Position numbers and translations under genes: made by a program. Source: Pseudomonadota bacterium (lineage in GTDB: Bacteria > Pseudomonadota > Gammaproteobacteria > Steroidobacterales > Steroidobacteraceae). From it: a stretch of DNA of 35,461 bases. The stretch is from assembly GCA_023433705.1 (NCBI GenBank), contig JAEYUC010000028.1, positions 1 to 35,461 of the forward strand. The letters run 5' to 3'. Numbering within the stretch: the first letter of the stretch is position 1; each line of letters starts with the position of its first letter. The notes under the pieces are model-generated. The model had not been told where the DNA came from. It was given only the letters and a program-made list of their open reading frames with translations, and ran no database searches. Of this stretch, positions 26,509 to 33,888 are shown in pieces.

Positions 26509-26865
26509 TTAGCGTCGCAGGATTCTGAGGAGCTCTTCGAGCTCCATGCGCATCTGCTTGACGATCTGCTGGCTCTGGCTCACGTCGACGCGAGCTTCTT
26601 CACCGGCCAGCTTGTTGCGCGCGCCACCGATCGTGAAGCCCTGCTCATAGAGCAACGAGCGGATCTGGCGGATGATGATGACGTCCTGGCGCTGGTAGTA
26701 GCGGCGGTTGCCGCGGCGCTTCACGGGCTTGAGCTGCGGGAACTCCTGCTCCCAGTAGCGCAGCACGTGGGGCTTTACGCCGCAGAGCTCGCTGACTTCG
26801 CCGATCGTGAAATAACGTTTGCCGGGGATGGCCGGCAATTCGTCATTGTTCTTTGGTTCCAGCAT
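26509..26865 (-). CDS. MerR-family transcriptional regulator
   Basis: A 118-aa protein: N-terminal winged helix-turn-helix of MerR type (YFTIGEVSELCGVKPHVLRYW, KPVKRRGNRRYYQRQDV) and a C-terminal helical dimerisation part without the usual effector cysteines. This short form located right after ihfA is a regular neighbour in gammaproteobacteria; its target is not known to me. Its start overlaps the ihfA end by 23 bp, and it is followed with no spacer by the symporter gene. Confidence 0.92.
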   Translation of the reverse strand: MLEPKNNDELPAIPGKRYFTIGEVSELCGVKPHVLRYWEQEFPQLKPVKRRGNRRYYQRQDVIIIRQIRSLLYEQGFTIGGARNKLAGEEARVDVSQSQQIVKQMRMELEELLRILRR

Positions 26866-27145
26866 ACGCTTCGACTCGCGCCTTCAGTTTCTGACCTGGA
26901 CGAAACGTCACCACGCGTCGAGCGCTGATGGGAATCTCCTCTCCCGTCTTCGGATTTCGTCCTGGCCGCTGGTTCTTGTCGCGCAAATCGAAGTTGCCGA
27001 AACCCGAGAGCTTCACCTGTTCGCCGTTCGAGAGCGCATGACGCACTTCTTCGAAGAACAGGTCGACGAGCTCGCGCGCTTCGCGTTTGTTGAGACCTAG
27101 CTGATTGAACAGCGCCTCAGCCATCTCCGCTTTCGTCAGAGCCAT
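26843..27145 (-). CDS. ihfA: Integration host factor alpha subunit
   Basis: A 100-aa DNA-bending protein of the HU/IHF family. From ATG 27145 it matches E. coli IhfA nearly throughout (MALTKAEMAEALFNQLGLNK; SGFGNFDLRDKNQRPGRNPK with the intercalating Pro; RRVVTFRPGQKLK). It pairs with IhfB, encoded elsewhere, to bend DNA at specific sites. It lies 4 bp downstream of pheT, as in E. coli, and overlaps the MerR-type gene. An in-frame start at 27181 would lie inside pheT and adds no conserved residues. Confidence 0.97.
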   Translation of the reverse strand: MALTKAEMAEALFNQLGLNKREARELVDLFFEEVRHALSNGEQVKLSGFGNFDLRDKNQRPGRNPKTGEEIPISARRVVTFRPGQKLKARVEAYAGTKEQ

Positions 27146-27149
27146 GCTT

Positions 27150-29540
27150 TTATTCTCGAAATCCTGCGCCCAACGTTGCACTCAGATCGGCACGAATCGC
27201 GGCTAACAAACGGTCCGCGTCCTCGTCCGCGAGGGTGCGAGAATTGTCCTGAAATATCAAGCCTAAAGCGACGCTTTTTCTACCCGTTTCTATTCCGGGC
27301 CCCCTGAACACGTCAAACACCCGGATTTCGCGTAACAGGCTCGACGCGGCAAAGGTTACACGTTCATGTAGCTGACTCAAAGAAACTTTCTCGTCGACGA
27401 CGACGGCCAGATCCCGACGCACACGCGGGAACCGGGAGATCTCTTCAAAACGCGGCATTTTGGCCGCCAGTGCCGCTACAAATTCGATTTCGAACAAGAT
27501 TGGCGCATATGTGAAATCGAATTCCTGCACCAATTGGGGGTGCAGCTCGCCTATCCAGCCGATGGTTTTGCCGCGGCGCGTGATCCGGGCGCTGCGACCC
27601 GGATGCAGGCACGACAACGAGTCGGCGATGAATCCGAACTCGTCCGGCGCACCGGTGCGCGCAAGCAAGGCTTCGACATCCTGCTTCACGTCGTAGAAAT
27701 CCACGGGCACGGCCTTCGCGCCCCACTGCTCCGGACGGCGCGCACCGATCGCGATGCCAGCGATCAGATCGGTTTCGCCGCCGCCATTCGCGAGAGCCTC
27801 GAATCGCGAACCGTGTTCGAACAGCCGGACGCGATCCTGCTGGCGGCGCTGGTTCTCGAGCGCGGCCTTGATCAATCCCGGCCACAGCGACGCGCGCATC
27901 ACGCTCATGTCGCTCGCAATCGCGTTCGCGAGCTTCGGTGTCTCCGTGCCCGGAAACAGCTTGTTTTGCAGCGCCGGATCGACGAACGCGTAAGTGATCG
28001 CTTCCTGGTAGCCGCGCGTCGCGAGGATCTCGAGCGCCTGGATTTCGACCGGCGCCTCCTCCGGCATCGGCCGCACCTTCTGCAGCGTCACCGCGTCCGC
28101 CTCGTTGATGGCGGAGAAACCGACGATGCGCGCGAGCTCTTCGATGAGATCCGCTTCGATGTTGATGTCGAACCGATGCGGCGGCGGCGTCACGAGCCAT
28201 CCGTTCTCGTTCGCGAGCACGCGCATGCCGAGCGATTCGAGCGTGCGCTTCACGTCGTTGTCGGCGATTTGAGCGCCGAGCAGCTTCGAGATCCGTGCCC
28301 GACGCAATTCGACTTCCAGGCGGCGCGGGATGTCCGGCTCGCTCTTGACGCTATGGACCGGGCCGGCCTTGCCGCCCGCGATCTGGATGAGTAGTTGGGT
28401 GGCGCGCTCGATCGCGCGCTCCTGGTTGACCGGGTCCACGCCGCGTTCGAAGCGTTGGCCGGCGTCGGTGACGAGACCGTAGCGGCGACCGCGGCCCGCG
28501 ACGGCGGACGGCGTGAAGAACGCCGCCTCGAACAGGATGTCCGTCGTTTCGGCGGTGCACGAACTCGCCAGGCCACCCATCACGCCAGCCATGCCCACGG
28601 GACCCTCGGAATCGGCGATGACCAGTACATCTGCCGCGAGCTCGATTTCCCTGCCATCGAGCAACGTGGTCTTCTCGCCCGGCTGAGCCAGGCGCGCCTC
28701 GAGGCCACCCTTCAGTCGGGTGAGGTCGTAGGCGTGCATGGGCTGGCCCAGCTCGAGCATCACGTACTGCGTGATATCGACCACGGGGCTGATGGACCGC
28801 AGGCCGACGCGGCGCAGCCGCTCGCGCAGCCACAGCGGCGATGGGGCCTTGTTGTCGATGCCGCGCACCACGCGGCTGACGAGCTTCGGGCAGGCCTTCG
28901 GCGCGCCGAGCTTCGTCGGGAATGTGTCCGTGGCGACGGCGACGGGCACCGTGAGTGCTGACCCCTTTTGCTGGGAAACGGGGGCTGCCCCCATCAGTGC
29001 GCCGACTTCGCGCGCGATGCCGAGCACCGACATCGCATCGCCACGATTCGGGGTGACGTTGAGCTCGAGGATCTCGTCGTCGAGCTGCATGTACGCGCGC
29101 AGGTCCTCGCCCACCGGCGCGTCGGCCGGCAGCTCCACGATGCCATCCGAGGCTTCCGCGAGACCCAGCTCTCTGGCCGAGCACAACATGCCGAAGGATT
29201 CGACGCCGCGCAGCTTCGCGGCGGTGATGTTCTTGTCGCCCGGTAGTTTGGCGCCGACCGTCGCGAGCGCGGTCTTGAGACCCACGCGCGCATTGGCGGC
29301 GCCGCAGACGATCTGCAGCAGCTCCGAACCTTTGGTCCGGACCTTGCACACCTGCAGCTTGTCGGCCTGCGGATGGCGCGCCGCTTCGACGATCTCCGCG
29401 ACGACCACGCCGCTGAAGGCCGGCGCCGCGGTGTCGATGGCCTCGAGCTCGAAACCGCACATGGTCAGACGGGAGCCGAGCTCCTTCGCCTCCCACGGAA
29501 GGTCGACGAAATCACGCAGCCAGGAAAGTGGGATTCTCAC
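27150..29540 (-). CDS. pheT: Phenylalanyl-tRNA synthetase beta subunit
   Basis: A 796-aa protein (E. coli 795). Domains in order: tRNA-binding EMAP-type domain (about 40-150, KLQVCKVRT), B3/4 editing domain (CPKLVSRVVRGIDNKAPSPLW..., IADSEGPVGMAGVMGG), B5 (RLEVELRRARISKLLG), the catalytic-like core (GYQEAITYAFVDP; QDRVRLFEHGSRF; LHPGRSARI) and the C-terminal FDX-ACB domain (ISRFPRVRRDLAVVVDE). It forms an alpha2-beta2 synthetase with PheS. It starts 3 bp after pheS. The linker between the tRNA-binding and editing domains (about residues 182-195) is encoded by a REP-like palindromic element (28957-28994). Confidence 0.97.
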   Translation of the reverse strand: MRIPLSWLRDFVDLPWEAKELGSRLTMCGFELEAIDTAAPAFSGVVVAEIVEAARHPQADKLQVCKVRTKGSELLQIVCGAANARVGLKTALATVGAKLPGDKNITAAKLRGVESFGMLCSARELGLAEASDGIVELPADAPVGEDLRAYMQLDDEILELNVTPNRGDAMSVLGIAREVGALMGAAPVSQQKGSALTVPVAVATDTFPTKLGAPKACPKLVSRVVRGIDNKAPSPLWLRERLRRVGLRSISPVVDITQYVMLELGQPMHAYDLTRLKGGLEARLAQPGEKTTLLDGREIELAADVLVIADSEGPVGMAGVMGGLASSCTAETTDILFEAAFFTPSAVAGRGRRYGLVTDAGQRFERGVDPVNQERAIERATQLLIQIAGGKAGPVHSVKSEPDIPRRLEVELRRARISKLLGAQIADNDVKRTLESLGMRVLANENGWLVTPPPHRFDINIEADLIEELARIVGFSAINEADAVTLQKVRPMPEEAPVEIQALEILATRGYQEAITYAFVDPALQNKLFPGTETPKLANAIASDMSVMRASLWPGLIKAALENQRRQQDRVRLFEHGSRFEALANGGGETDLIAGIAIGARRPEQWGAKAVPVDFYDVKQDVEALLARTGAPDEFGFIADSLSCLHPGRSARITRRGKTIGWIGELHPQLVQEFDFTYAPILFEIEFVAALAAKMPRFEEISRFPRVRRDLAVVVDEKVSLSQLHERVTFAASSLLREIRVFDVFRGPGIETGRKSVALGLIFQDNSRTLADEDADRLLAAIRADLSATLGAGFRE
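28957..28994. repeat. REP-like palindromic element, copy 2, inside pheT
   Basis: The 38 nt match copy 1 (5604-5641) at 30 of 38 positions, including the CCCCTTTTGC and GGAAACG core. Here it is read in frame on the minus strand as MGAAPVSQQKGSA within the variable linker before the editing domain of PheT. The reading frame is intact and total protein length is normal. Confidence 0.6.
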
Positions 29541-29543
29541 GCG

Positions 29544-30581
29544 CTACCCCGCCCTGAATTGCGCGAGGAAGCGCACATCGTTTTCGAAGAACAGGCGCAG
29601 GTCGTTCACGCCGTAACGCAGCATGGCGAGGCGGTCGATGCCCATGCCGAACGCGTAGCCGGTGTACTTCTCGGGATCCACGCCGCCGGCCTCGAGCACC
29701 TTCGGATGGACCATGCCGCAGCCGGCGATCTCGAGCCAGCCGGTGTGTTTGCAGACGCGGCAACCGCCGCCGCCGCACAACACGCAGCTCATGTCGACCT
29801 CGGCCGACGGCTCGGTGAACGGGAAGTACGACGGCCGCAGCCGCATCTTGAGGTCGCGCTCGAAGAACGCTTCGAGGAAGCCGTGCAGCATCGCCTTCAT
29901 GTTGGCGAAGGTGACGCCTTCCGCCACCGCGAGACCTTCCACCTGGTGGAACATCGGCGAATGCGTGACGTCGTGATCGTTGCGGTACACGCGGCCCGGC
30001 GCGATCACCGCGAACGGTGGTTTGCCCGCGAGCATCGCGCGAATCTGCACCGGCGAGGTGTGCGTGCGCAGCAGCTTGCCGTCGGGGAAATAGAAAGTGT
30101 CGTGCATCGCGCGCGCCGGGTGATCGGCGGGGATGTTGAGCGCCTCGAAATTGTGGAAGTCGTCCTCGATCTCGGGACCGGTAGCGACGACGAAGCCCGC
30201 CTGGCGGAACAGCTGCTCGATACGCAGCCGCACCTTGGTCACCGGGTGCAGTCCACCGCGCGCCTCACCACGTCCGGGCAGCGTGACGTCGATACGCTCC
30301 TTCGCGAGCTTCGCGGCGATGGCCGCCTGCTCGAGCTCCGCGCGCTTGGTCTCGATGAACGCCTGGATTTCTTCGCGCACCCGGTTGACGCGCGCGCCCA
30401 CTTCCTTGCGCTGGTCGGCCGCGAGTTTGCCCAATTCCTTGAGCTTGTCGGTCAGCCAGCCGCTCTTGCCGAGCGTTCGCACGCGCAATTCCTCGAGCGC
30501 CGACATGTCGGACGCACTCGAGATGGCGCCGAGAGTTTCCTCCCGGCGCTTGTCCAGATCGTTGGGAGCCTCCCCGCTCAC
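29544..30581 (-). CDS. pheS: Phenylalanyl-tRNA synthetase alpha subunit
   Basis: A 345-aa class II synthetase subunit: N-terminal coiled coil (about 1-95), then the catalytic domain with motif 1 (GFVVATGPEIEDDFHNFEALN), motif 2 (APGRVYRNDHDVTHSPMFHQ) and motif 3 (FGMGIDRLAMLRYG). A short CVLCGGGGCRVC insert before TGWLEIAGCGM is absent in E. coli PheS but common in other bacteria, and may bind zinc. Start is GTG at 30581, supported by N-terminal similarity to E. coli. Only 14 bp separates it from rplT, so the pheM leader peptide and attenuator of E. coli cannot be present. Confidence 0.96.
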   Translation of the reverse strand: MSGEAPNDLDKRREETLGAISSASDMSALEELRVRTLGKSGWLTDKLKELGKLAADQRKEVGARVNRVREEIQAFIETKRAELEQAAIAAKLAKERIDVTLPGRGEARGGLHPVTKVRLRIEQLFRQAGFVVATGPEIEDDFHNFEALNIPADHPARAMHDTFYFPDGKLLRTHTSPVQIRAMLAGKPPFAVIAPGRVYRNDHDVTHSPMFHQVEGLAVAEGVTFANMKAMLHGFLEAFFERDLKMRLRPSYFPFTEPSAEVDMSCVLCGGGGCRVCKHTGWLEIAGCGMVHPKVLEAGGVDPEKYTGYAFGMGIDRLAMLRYGVNDLRLFFENDVRFLAQFRAG

Positions 30582-30596
30582 GACGATTCCGCTTCT

Positions 30597-30962
30597 TTAA
30601 GCGGCTTTGTCGAGAGCGGCCTTCGCCTGCTTCGCGATCGCGGCAAAACCTTCCGGCTGGTTCACAGCCAGGTCCGCCAGCATCTTGCGGTCGATGTCGA
30701 TCCCGGCCTTCTTGAGGCCGTTGATCAGGCGGCTGTAGCTCAGGTCGAACTCACGCGCGGCGGCGTTGATTCGCTGGATCCACAGCGCGCGGAAGTCGCG
30801 CTTCTTGAGGCGGCGACCGGCATACGCGTACTGGCCGGCCTTGATGACCGCCTGCTTCGCGGCGCGGAATACCTTGCGGCGGGCGTTGTAATAGCCCTTC
30901 GCCTTGGAAAGGATCTTCTTGTGACGGCGTCCAGCCTGGACGCCACGTTTGACACGTGCCAT
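30597..30962 (-). CDS. rplT: 50S ribosomal protein L20
   Basis: A 121-aa protein matching L20 along its length (MARVKRGVQAGRRHKKILSK; GYYNARRKVFR; RDFRALWIQRINAAAR). L20 is an early 23S rRNA-binding assembly protein and in E. coli represses its own operon by binding mRNA upstream of rpmI. GAGGA lies 7 nt before the ATG, and the gap to rpmI is 18 bp. Confidence 0.98.
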   Translation of the reverse strand: MARVKRGVQAGRRHKKILSKAKGYYNARRKVFRAAKQAVIKAGQYAYAGRRLKKRDFRALWIQRINAAAREFDLSYSRLINGLKKAGIDIDRKMLADLAVNQPEGFAAIAKQAKAALDKAA

Positions 30963-30980
30963 TAGTTAGTCCTCGCTGGA

Positions 30981-31184
30981 TTACTTGGTATTCGGCATCA
31001 GCTGGTCGATACGGTGCGTATCGCTCTTGTGCACGAGCGACGATCCGCCCGAGCGCAGCTGGCGCTTGGTCTTGCGAGGCTTGTGGCCGAGATTGTGGCG
31101 GCGGCCCGACGAGTAGGACTTCCATCCCTTCGCCGTCTTGCGAAAACGCTTGGCCGCTGCCCGGTTGGTCTTCAACTTGGGCAT
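30981..31184 (-). CDS. rpmI: 50S ribosomal protein L35
   Basis: A 67-aa basic protein matching L35 (MPKLKTNRAAAKRFRKTAKG; HNLGHKPRKTKRQLR). GGAG lies 7 nt before the ATG. It is separated from infC by 99 bp containing two inverted repeats, the position of the L20 repression target in E. coli. Confidence 0.98.
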   Translation of the reverse strand: MPKLKTNRAAAKRFRKTAKGWKSYSSGRRHNLGHKPRKTKRQLRSGGSSLVHKSDTHRIDQLMPNTK

Positions 31185-31221
31185 AAATCAACTCCGTTGT
31201 AGCTACCTTTCGCAAGGCGCA

Positions 31222-31282
31222 CACGATTTCTCGTGCGGCACCCGCTCGGGGCGAATCCGCAGGCTTCTTTCGTCGTCTGCGG
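31222..31282 (-). promoter_or_regulatory. Hairpins in the infC-rpmI gap (possible L20 leader)
   Basis: On the minus strand CCGCAG (31282-31277) pairs with CTGCGG (31262-31257) across 14 nt, and CACGA-GAAA-TCGTG (31235-31222) forms a perfect 5-bp stem with a GNRA tetraloop. Neither is followed by a T-tract, so an mRNA regulatory structure is more likely than a terminator. A link to L20 is by position only. Confidence 0.35.
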
Positions 31283-31283
31283 G

Positions 31284-31799
31284 TTACTTCTTTTTCGGCG
31301 CGAACATCATGACCATCTGCCTGCCTTCCATCAGCGGGTTCTGCTCGATCTGCGCGAGTTCGCGAAGATCGTTCACCAGCCTGTCCAGCAACTTCCGGCC
31401 GATTTCCGTATGCGCCATCTCACGGCCGCGGAAACGTAACGTCACCTTGGCCTTGTCACCCTCGGTCAGGAATCGAGTGATGTTACGCAGTTTGATCTGG
31501 TAATCATTCTCGTCCGTACCGGGACGAAACTTCACTTCCTTGATCTGGATCTGCTTTTGCTTGCGCTTCGCGGCGTGCGACTTCTTGTTCTGTTCGAACA
31601 GGAATTTTCCGAAGTCCATCACACGGACGACGGGCGGATCCGCCTGCGGCGACACTTCCACGAGATCGAGTTCGGCGGCCTTCGCCAGGTCGAGAGCCTC
31701 GAACCGGGTGAGCACTCCGACCTGACCACCATCGGCCCCGATGACTCTCACCTTGGGCGACGTGATCTCTTCGTTGCGCCGTACGCGCTTGCTTGCAAT
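31284..31799 (-). CDS. infC: Translation initiation factor IF-3
   Basis: A 171-aa protein: N-domain (RRNEEITSPKVRVIGADGGQ, LVEVSPQADPPVVRVMDFGK), linker helix rich in Lys, and C-domain (KEVKFRPGTDENDYQIKLRN; TLRFRGREMAHTEIG; GRQMVMMFAPKKK). The family N-terminus runs past the GTG at 31751 and needs a non-standard start. ATT at 31799 fits family length and the known AUU start of infC. ATA at 31805 has better spacing (7 nt) from GAGGG and would give MAIASKR. No ATG, GTG or TTG exists between the thrS stop and the conserved region. The rare start allows IF-3 to repress its own synthesis. Confidence 0.95.
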   Translation of the reverse strand: MASKRVRRNEEITSPKVRVIGADGGQVGVLTRFEALDLAKAAELDLVEVSPQADPPVVRVMDFGKFLFEQNKKSHAAKRKQKQIQIKEVKFRPGTDENDYQIKLRNITRFLTEGDKAKVTLRFRGREMAHTEIGRKLLDRLVNDLRELAQIEQNPLMEGRQMVMMFAPKKK

Positions 31800-31808
31800 A
31801 GCTATATA

Positions 31809-33737
31809 TCAACCCTCTAACAAAGTACGACCGTAGCTCTCGACTTCCACGCGGAGTCGACTAACAAAGTCTTCCGGGGACATCGTGCCGAGATCCTTGC
31901 CACTCAAGGTTCGCACTGCGATCTGATTCGCCGCTACTTCCTTGTCGCCTGCCACCAATAAATAGGGCACGCGCTGCAGCGTGTGGGCGCGAATCTTAAA
32001 GCCCACTTTTTCGTTCCGCAAGTCGACTTCAGTGCGAATCCCTTGATTTCTAAGTATTTCCGCAACCCGCCTCACATAGGCGTCCTGCCGGTCCGTAATG
32101 GTCATGACCACGGCCTGTACGGGGGCAAGCCAGGTGGGCAGTTTTCCGGCGTGGTGCTCCAGGAGGATGCCGAAAAACCGCTCCAGCGAGCCGAAAATCG
32201 CCCGGTGCAGCATCACCGGGGTCTGGCGCTGGCTGTGCTCGTCTATATAGGTGGCGCCCAGGCGACCGGGCAGGTTCAGGTCCACCTGCAGGGTGCCGCA
32301 CTGCCAGGTACGGCCGATGGCGTCCCGCAGGTGGAATTCGAGCTTGGGACCGTAAAAGGCGCCCTCACCCGGGTTGTATTCGCATTCGATGCCGGCGGCG
32401 GCCGCGGCGGCCTTCAGGGCCTGTTCCGACTTCTCCCAGATCTCGTCCGATCCAACCCGCTTCGGCGGCCGGTCGGCGAACTTGACCGCGACGTCGTCGA
32501 AGCCGAAGTCCTTGTAGATAGACAGCAGCAGCTGGATGACCCGCACCGATTCCTCGGTGATCTGGTCCTCGGTGATGAAGATGTGCGCGTCGTCCTGGTT
32601 GAACGCCCGCACGCGCATGAGGCCGTGCAGCGCCCCGGAGGGCTCATAACGATGGACCTTGCCGAACTCCGCGAAGCGGATCGGCAGGTCGTTATGCGAA
32701 CGGATGCCCTGGTTGAAGATCTGGATGTGGCCCGGGCAGTTCATGGGCTTGATCGCGTAGACGCGCTCGTCGGGCGTCTTCGTCAGGAACATGTTCTCGC
32801 CGAACTTCTCGAGATGCCCCGACTTCTGCCAGAGCGTCGATTCCATGATCTCGGGCGCGTTGACCTCGCCGTAGCCGGCCTCCTCCTGCCGCTTGCGCAT
32901 GTAGGCGATGAGTTGCTGGAAAACCTTCCAGCCCTTCGGATGCCAGAACACGGCGCCGGGCGCTTCTTCCTGGAAATGGAACAGGTCGAGGTCCTTGCCG
33001 ATGCGCCGGTGGTCGCGCTTTTCGGCCTCCTCCAGCCGGTGCAGGTAGTCCTTGAGGTCCTTCTCGTTGAGCCACGCGGTGCCGTAGATGCGCTGGAGCA
33101 TCTCGTTGCGCGAATCGCCGCGCCAGTAGGCGCCGGCGACCTTCATGAGTTTGAACGCGCGAAGCTTTCCGGTGCTGGGCACGTGCGGGCCGCGGCACAG
33201 ATCGAACCAGTTGCCCTGCCCGTACAGCGAGATCTCCTCGTTGCCCGGGATGCTCGCGATGATCTCGGCCTTGTAGTGCTCGCCCATGTCCTTGAAGAGC
33301 TGCACCGCTTCGTCGCGCGGCATGACGCGCCGGCCGACCTTGAGGTCCGCCGCCGCGATCTCCTTCATCTTCGCCTCGAACTTCTCGAGGTCCTCGGGCG
33401 TGAAGGGACGTTCGAACGCGAAGTCGTAATAGAACCCGTCCTCGATCACGGGACCGATCGTGACCTGCGCCTTCGGGTAGATGGACTGAACGGCCTGCGC
33501 GAGCAGGTGCGCGGTCGAGTGACGGATGATCTCGAGCGCCGACGGATCCTTCTCCGTGACGATCGACAGCGAAGCGTCGTCCCCGATGACGAACGACGTA
33601 TCGACCAGCTTGCCGTTCACGCGTCCGGCGAGCGCGGCCTTCGCGAGTCCCGCGCCGATGCTCGCCGCGACGTCGTACACACTCACGGGCGAATCGAATT
33701 TTTTCTGGCTGCCGTCCGGCAGCGTGATGACTGGCAT
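31809..33737 (-). CDS. thrS: Threonyl-tRNA synthetase
   Basis: A 642-aa class II synthetase (E. coli also 642): TGS domain (1-61), editing domain with HSTAHLLAQAV (His73/His77), catalytic core with zinc ligands Cys in MNCPGH, His in QDDAHIF and His in VMLHRAIFGS, class II motifs (RFAEFGKVHRYE; GSLERFFGILLEH) and C-terminal anticodon-binding domain (APVQAVVMTITDRQDAYVRR). Its stop lies about 10 bp before the infC start. The ribosome site is weak, and a perfect 6-bp hairpin lies 18-33 nt upstream, which may matter for control. Confidence 0.98.
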   Translation of the reverse strand: MPVITLPDGSQKKFDSPVSVYDVAASIGAGLAKAALAGRVNGKLVDTSFVIGDDASLSIVTEKDPSALEIIRHSTAHLLAQAVQSIYPKAQVTIGPVIEDGFYYDFAFERPFTPEDLEKFEAKMKEIAAADLKVGRRVMPRDEAVQLFKDMGEHYKAEIIASIPGNEEISLYGQGNWFDLCRGPHVPSTGKLRAFKLMKVAGAYWRGDSRNEMLQRIYGTAWLNEKDLKDYLHRLEEAEKRDHRRIGKDLDLFHFQEEAPGAVFWHPKGWKVFQQLIAYMRKRQEEAGYGEVNAPEIMESTLWQKSGHLEKFGENMFLTKTPDERVYAIKPMNCPGHIQIFNQGIRSHNDLPIRFAEFGKVHRYEPSGALHGLMRVRAFNQDDAHIFITEDQITEESVRVIQLLLSIYKDFGFDDVAVKFADRPPKRVGSDEIWEKSEQALKAAAAAAGIECEYNPGEGAFYGPKLEFHLRDAIGRTWQCGTLQVDLNLPGRLGATYIDEHSQRQTPVMLHRAIFGSLERFFGILLEHHAGKLPTWLAPVQAVVMTITDRQDAYVRRVAEILRNQGIRTEVDLRNEKVGFKIRAHTLQRVPYLLVAGDKEVAANQIAVRTLSGKDLGTMSPEDFVSRLRVEVESYGRTLLEG

Positions 33738-33755
33738 AAAGACTCGGGTTTTCGC

Positions 33756-33770
33756 GCCGGAAACTCCGGC
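33756..33770 (-). promoter_or_regulatory. Hairpin in the thrS 5' leader
   Basis: GCCGGA-AAC-TCCGGC forms a perfect 6-bp stem just upstream of the thrS ATG. In E. coli ThrRS represses its own mRNA through leader hairpins that mimic tRNA-Thr. This single hairpin shows no clear anticodon-like CGT loop, so the analogy is weak. Nothing else is evident in the 151-bp divergent gap 33738-33888. Confidence 0.3.
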
Positions 33771-33888
33771 AATTCAAATAGTTGCGGGCCGGGCATCCTG
33801 CCAAAGCGCCTCCGCAGAATCAATTCCGACAGGGCCGCGGGCGGTTTGCCGATATCGAGCGCGGCGGGCCGCGTTTCTACTCGAAACA

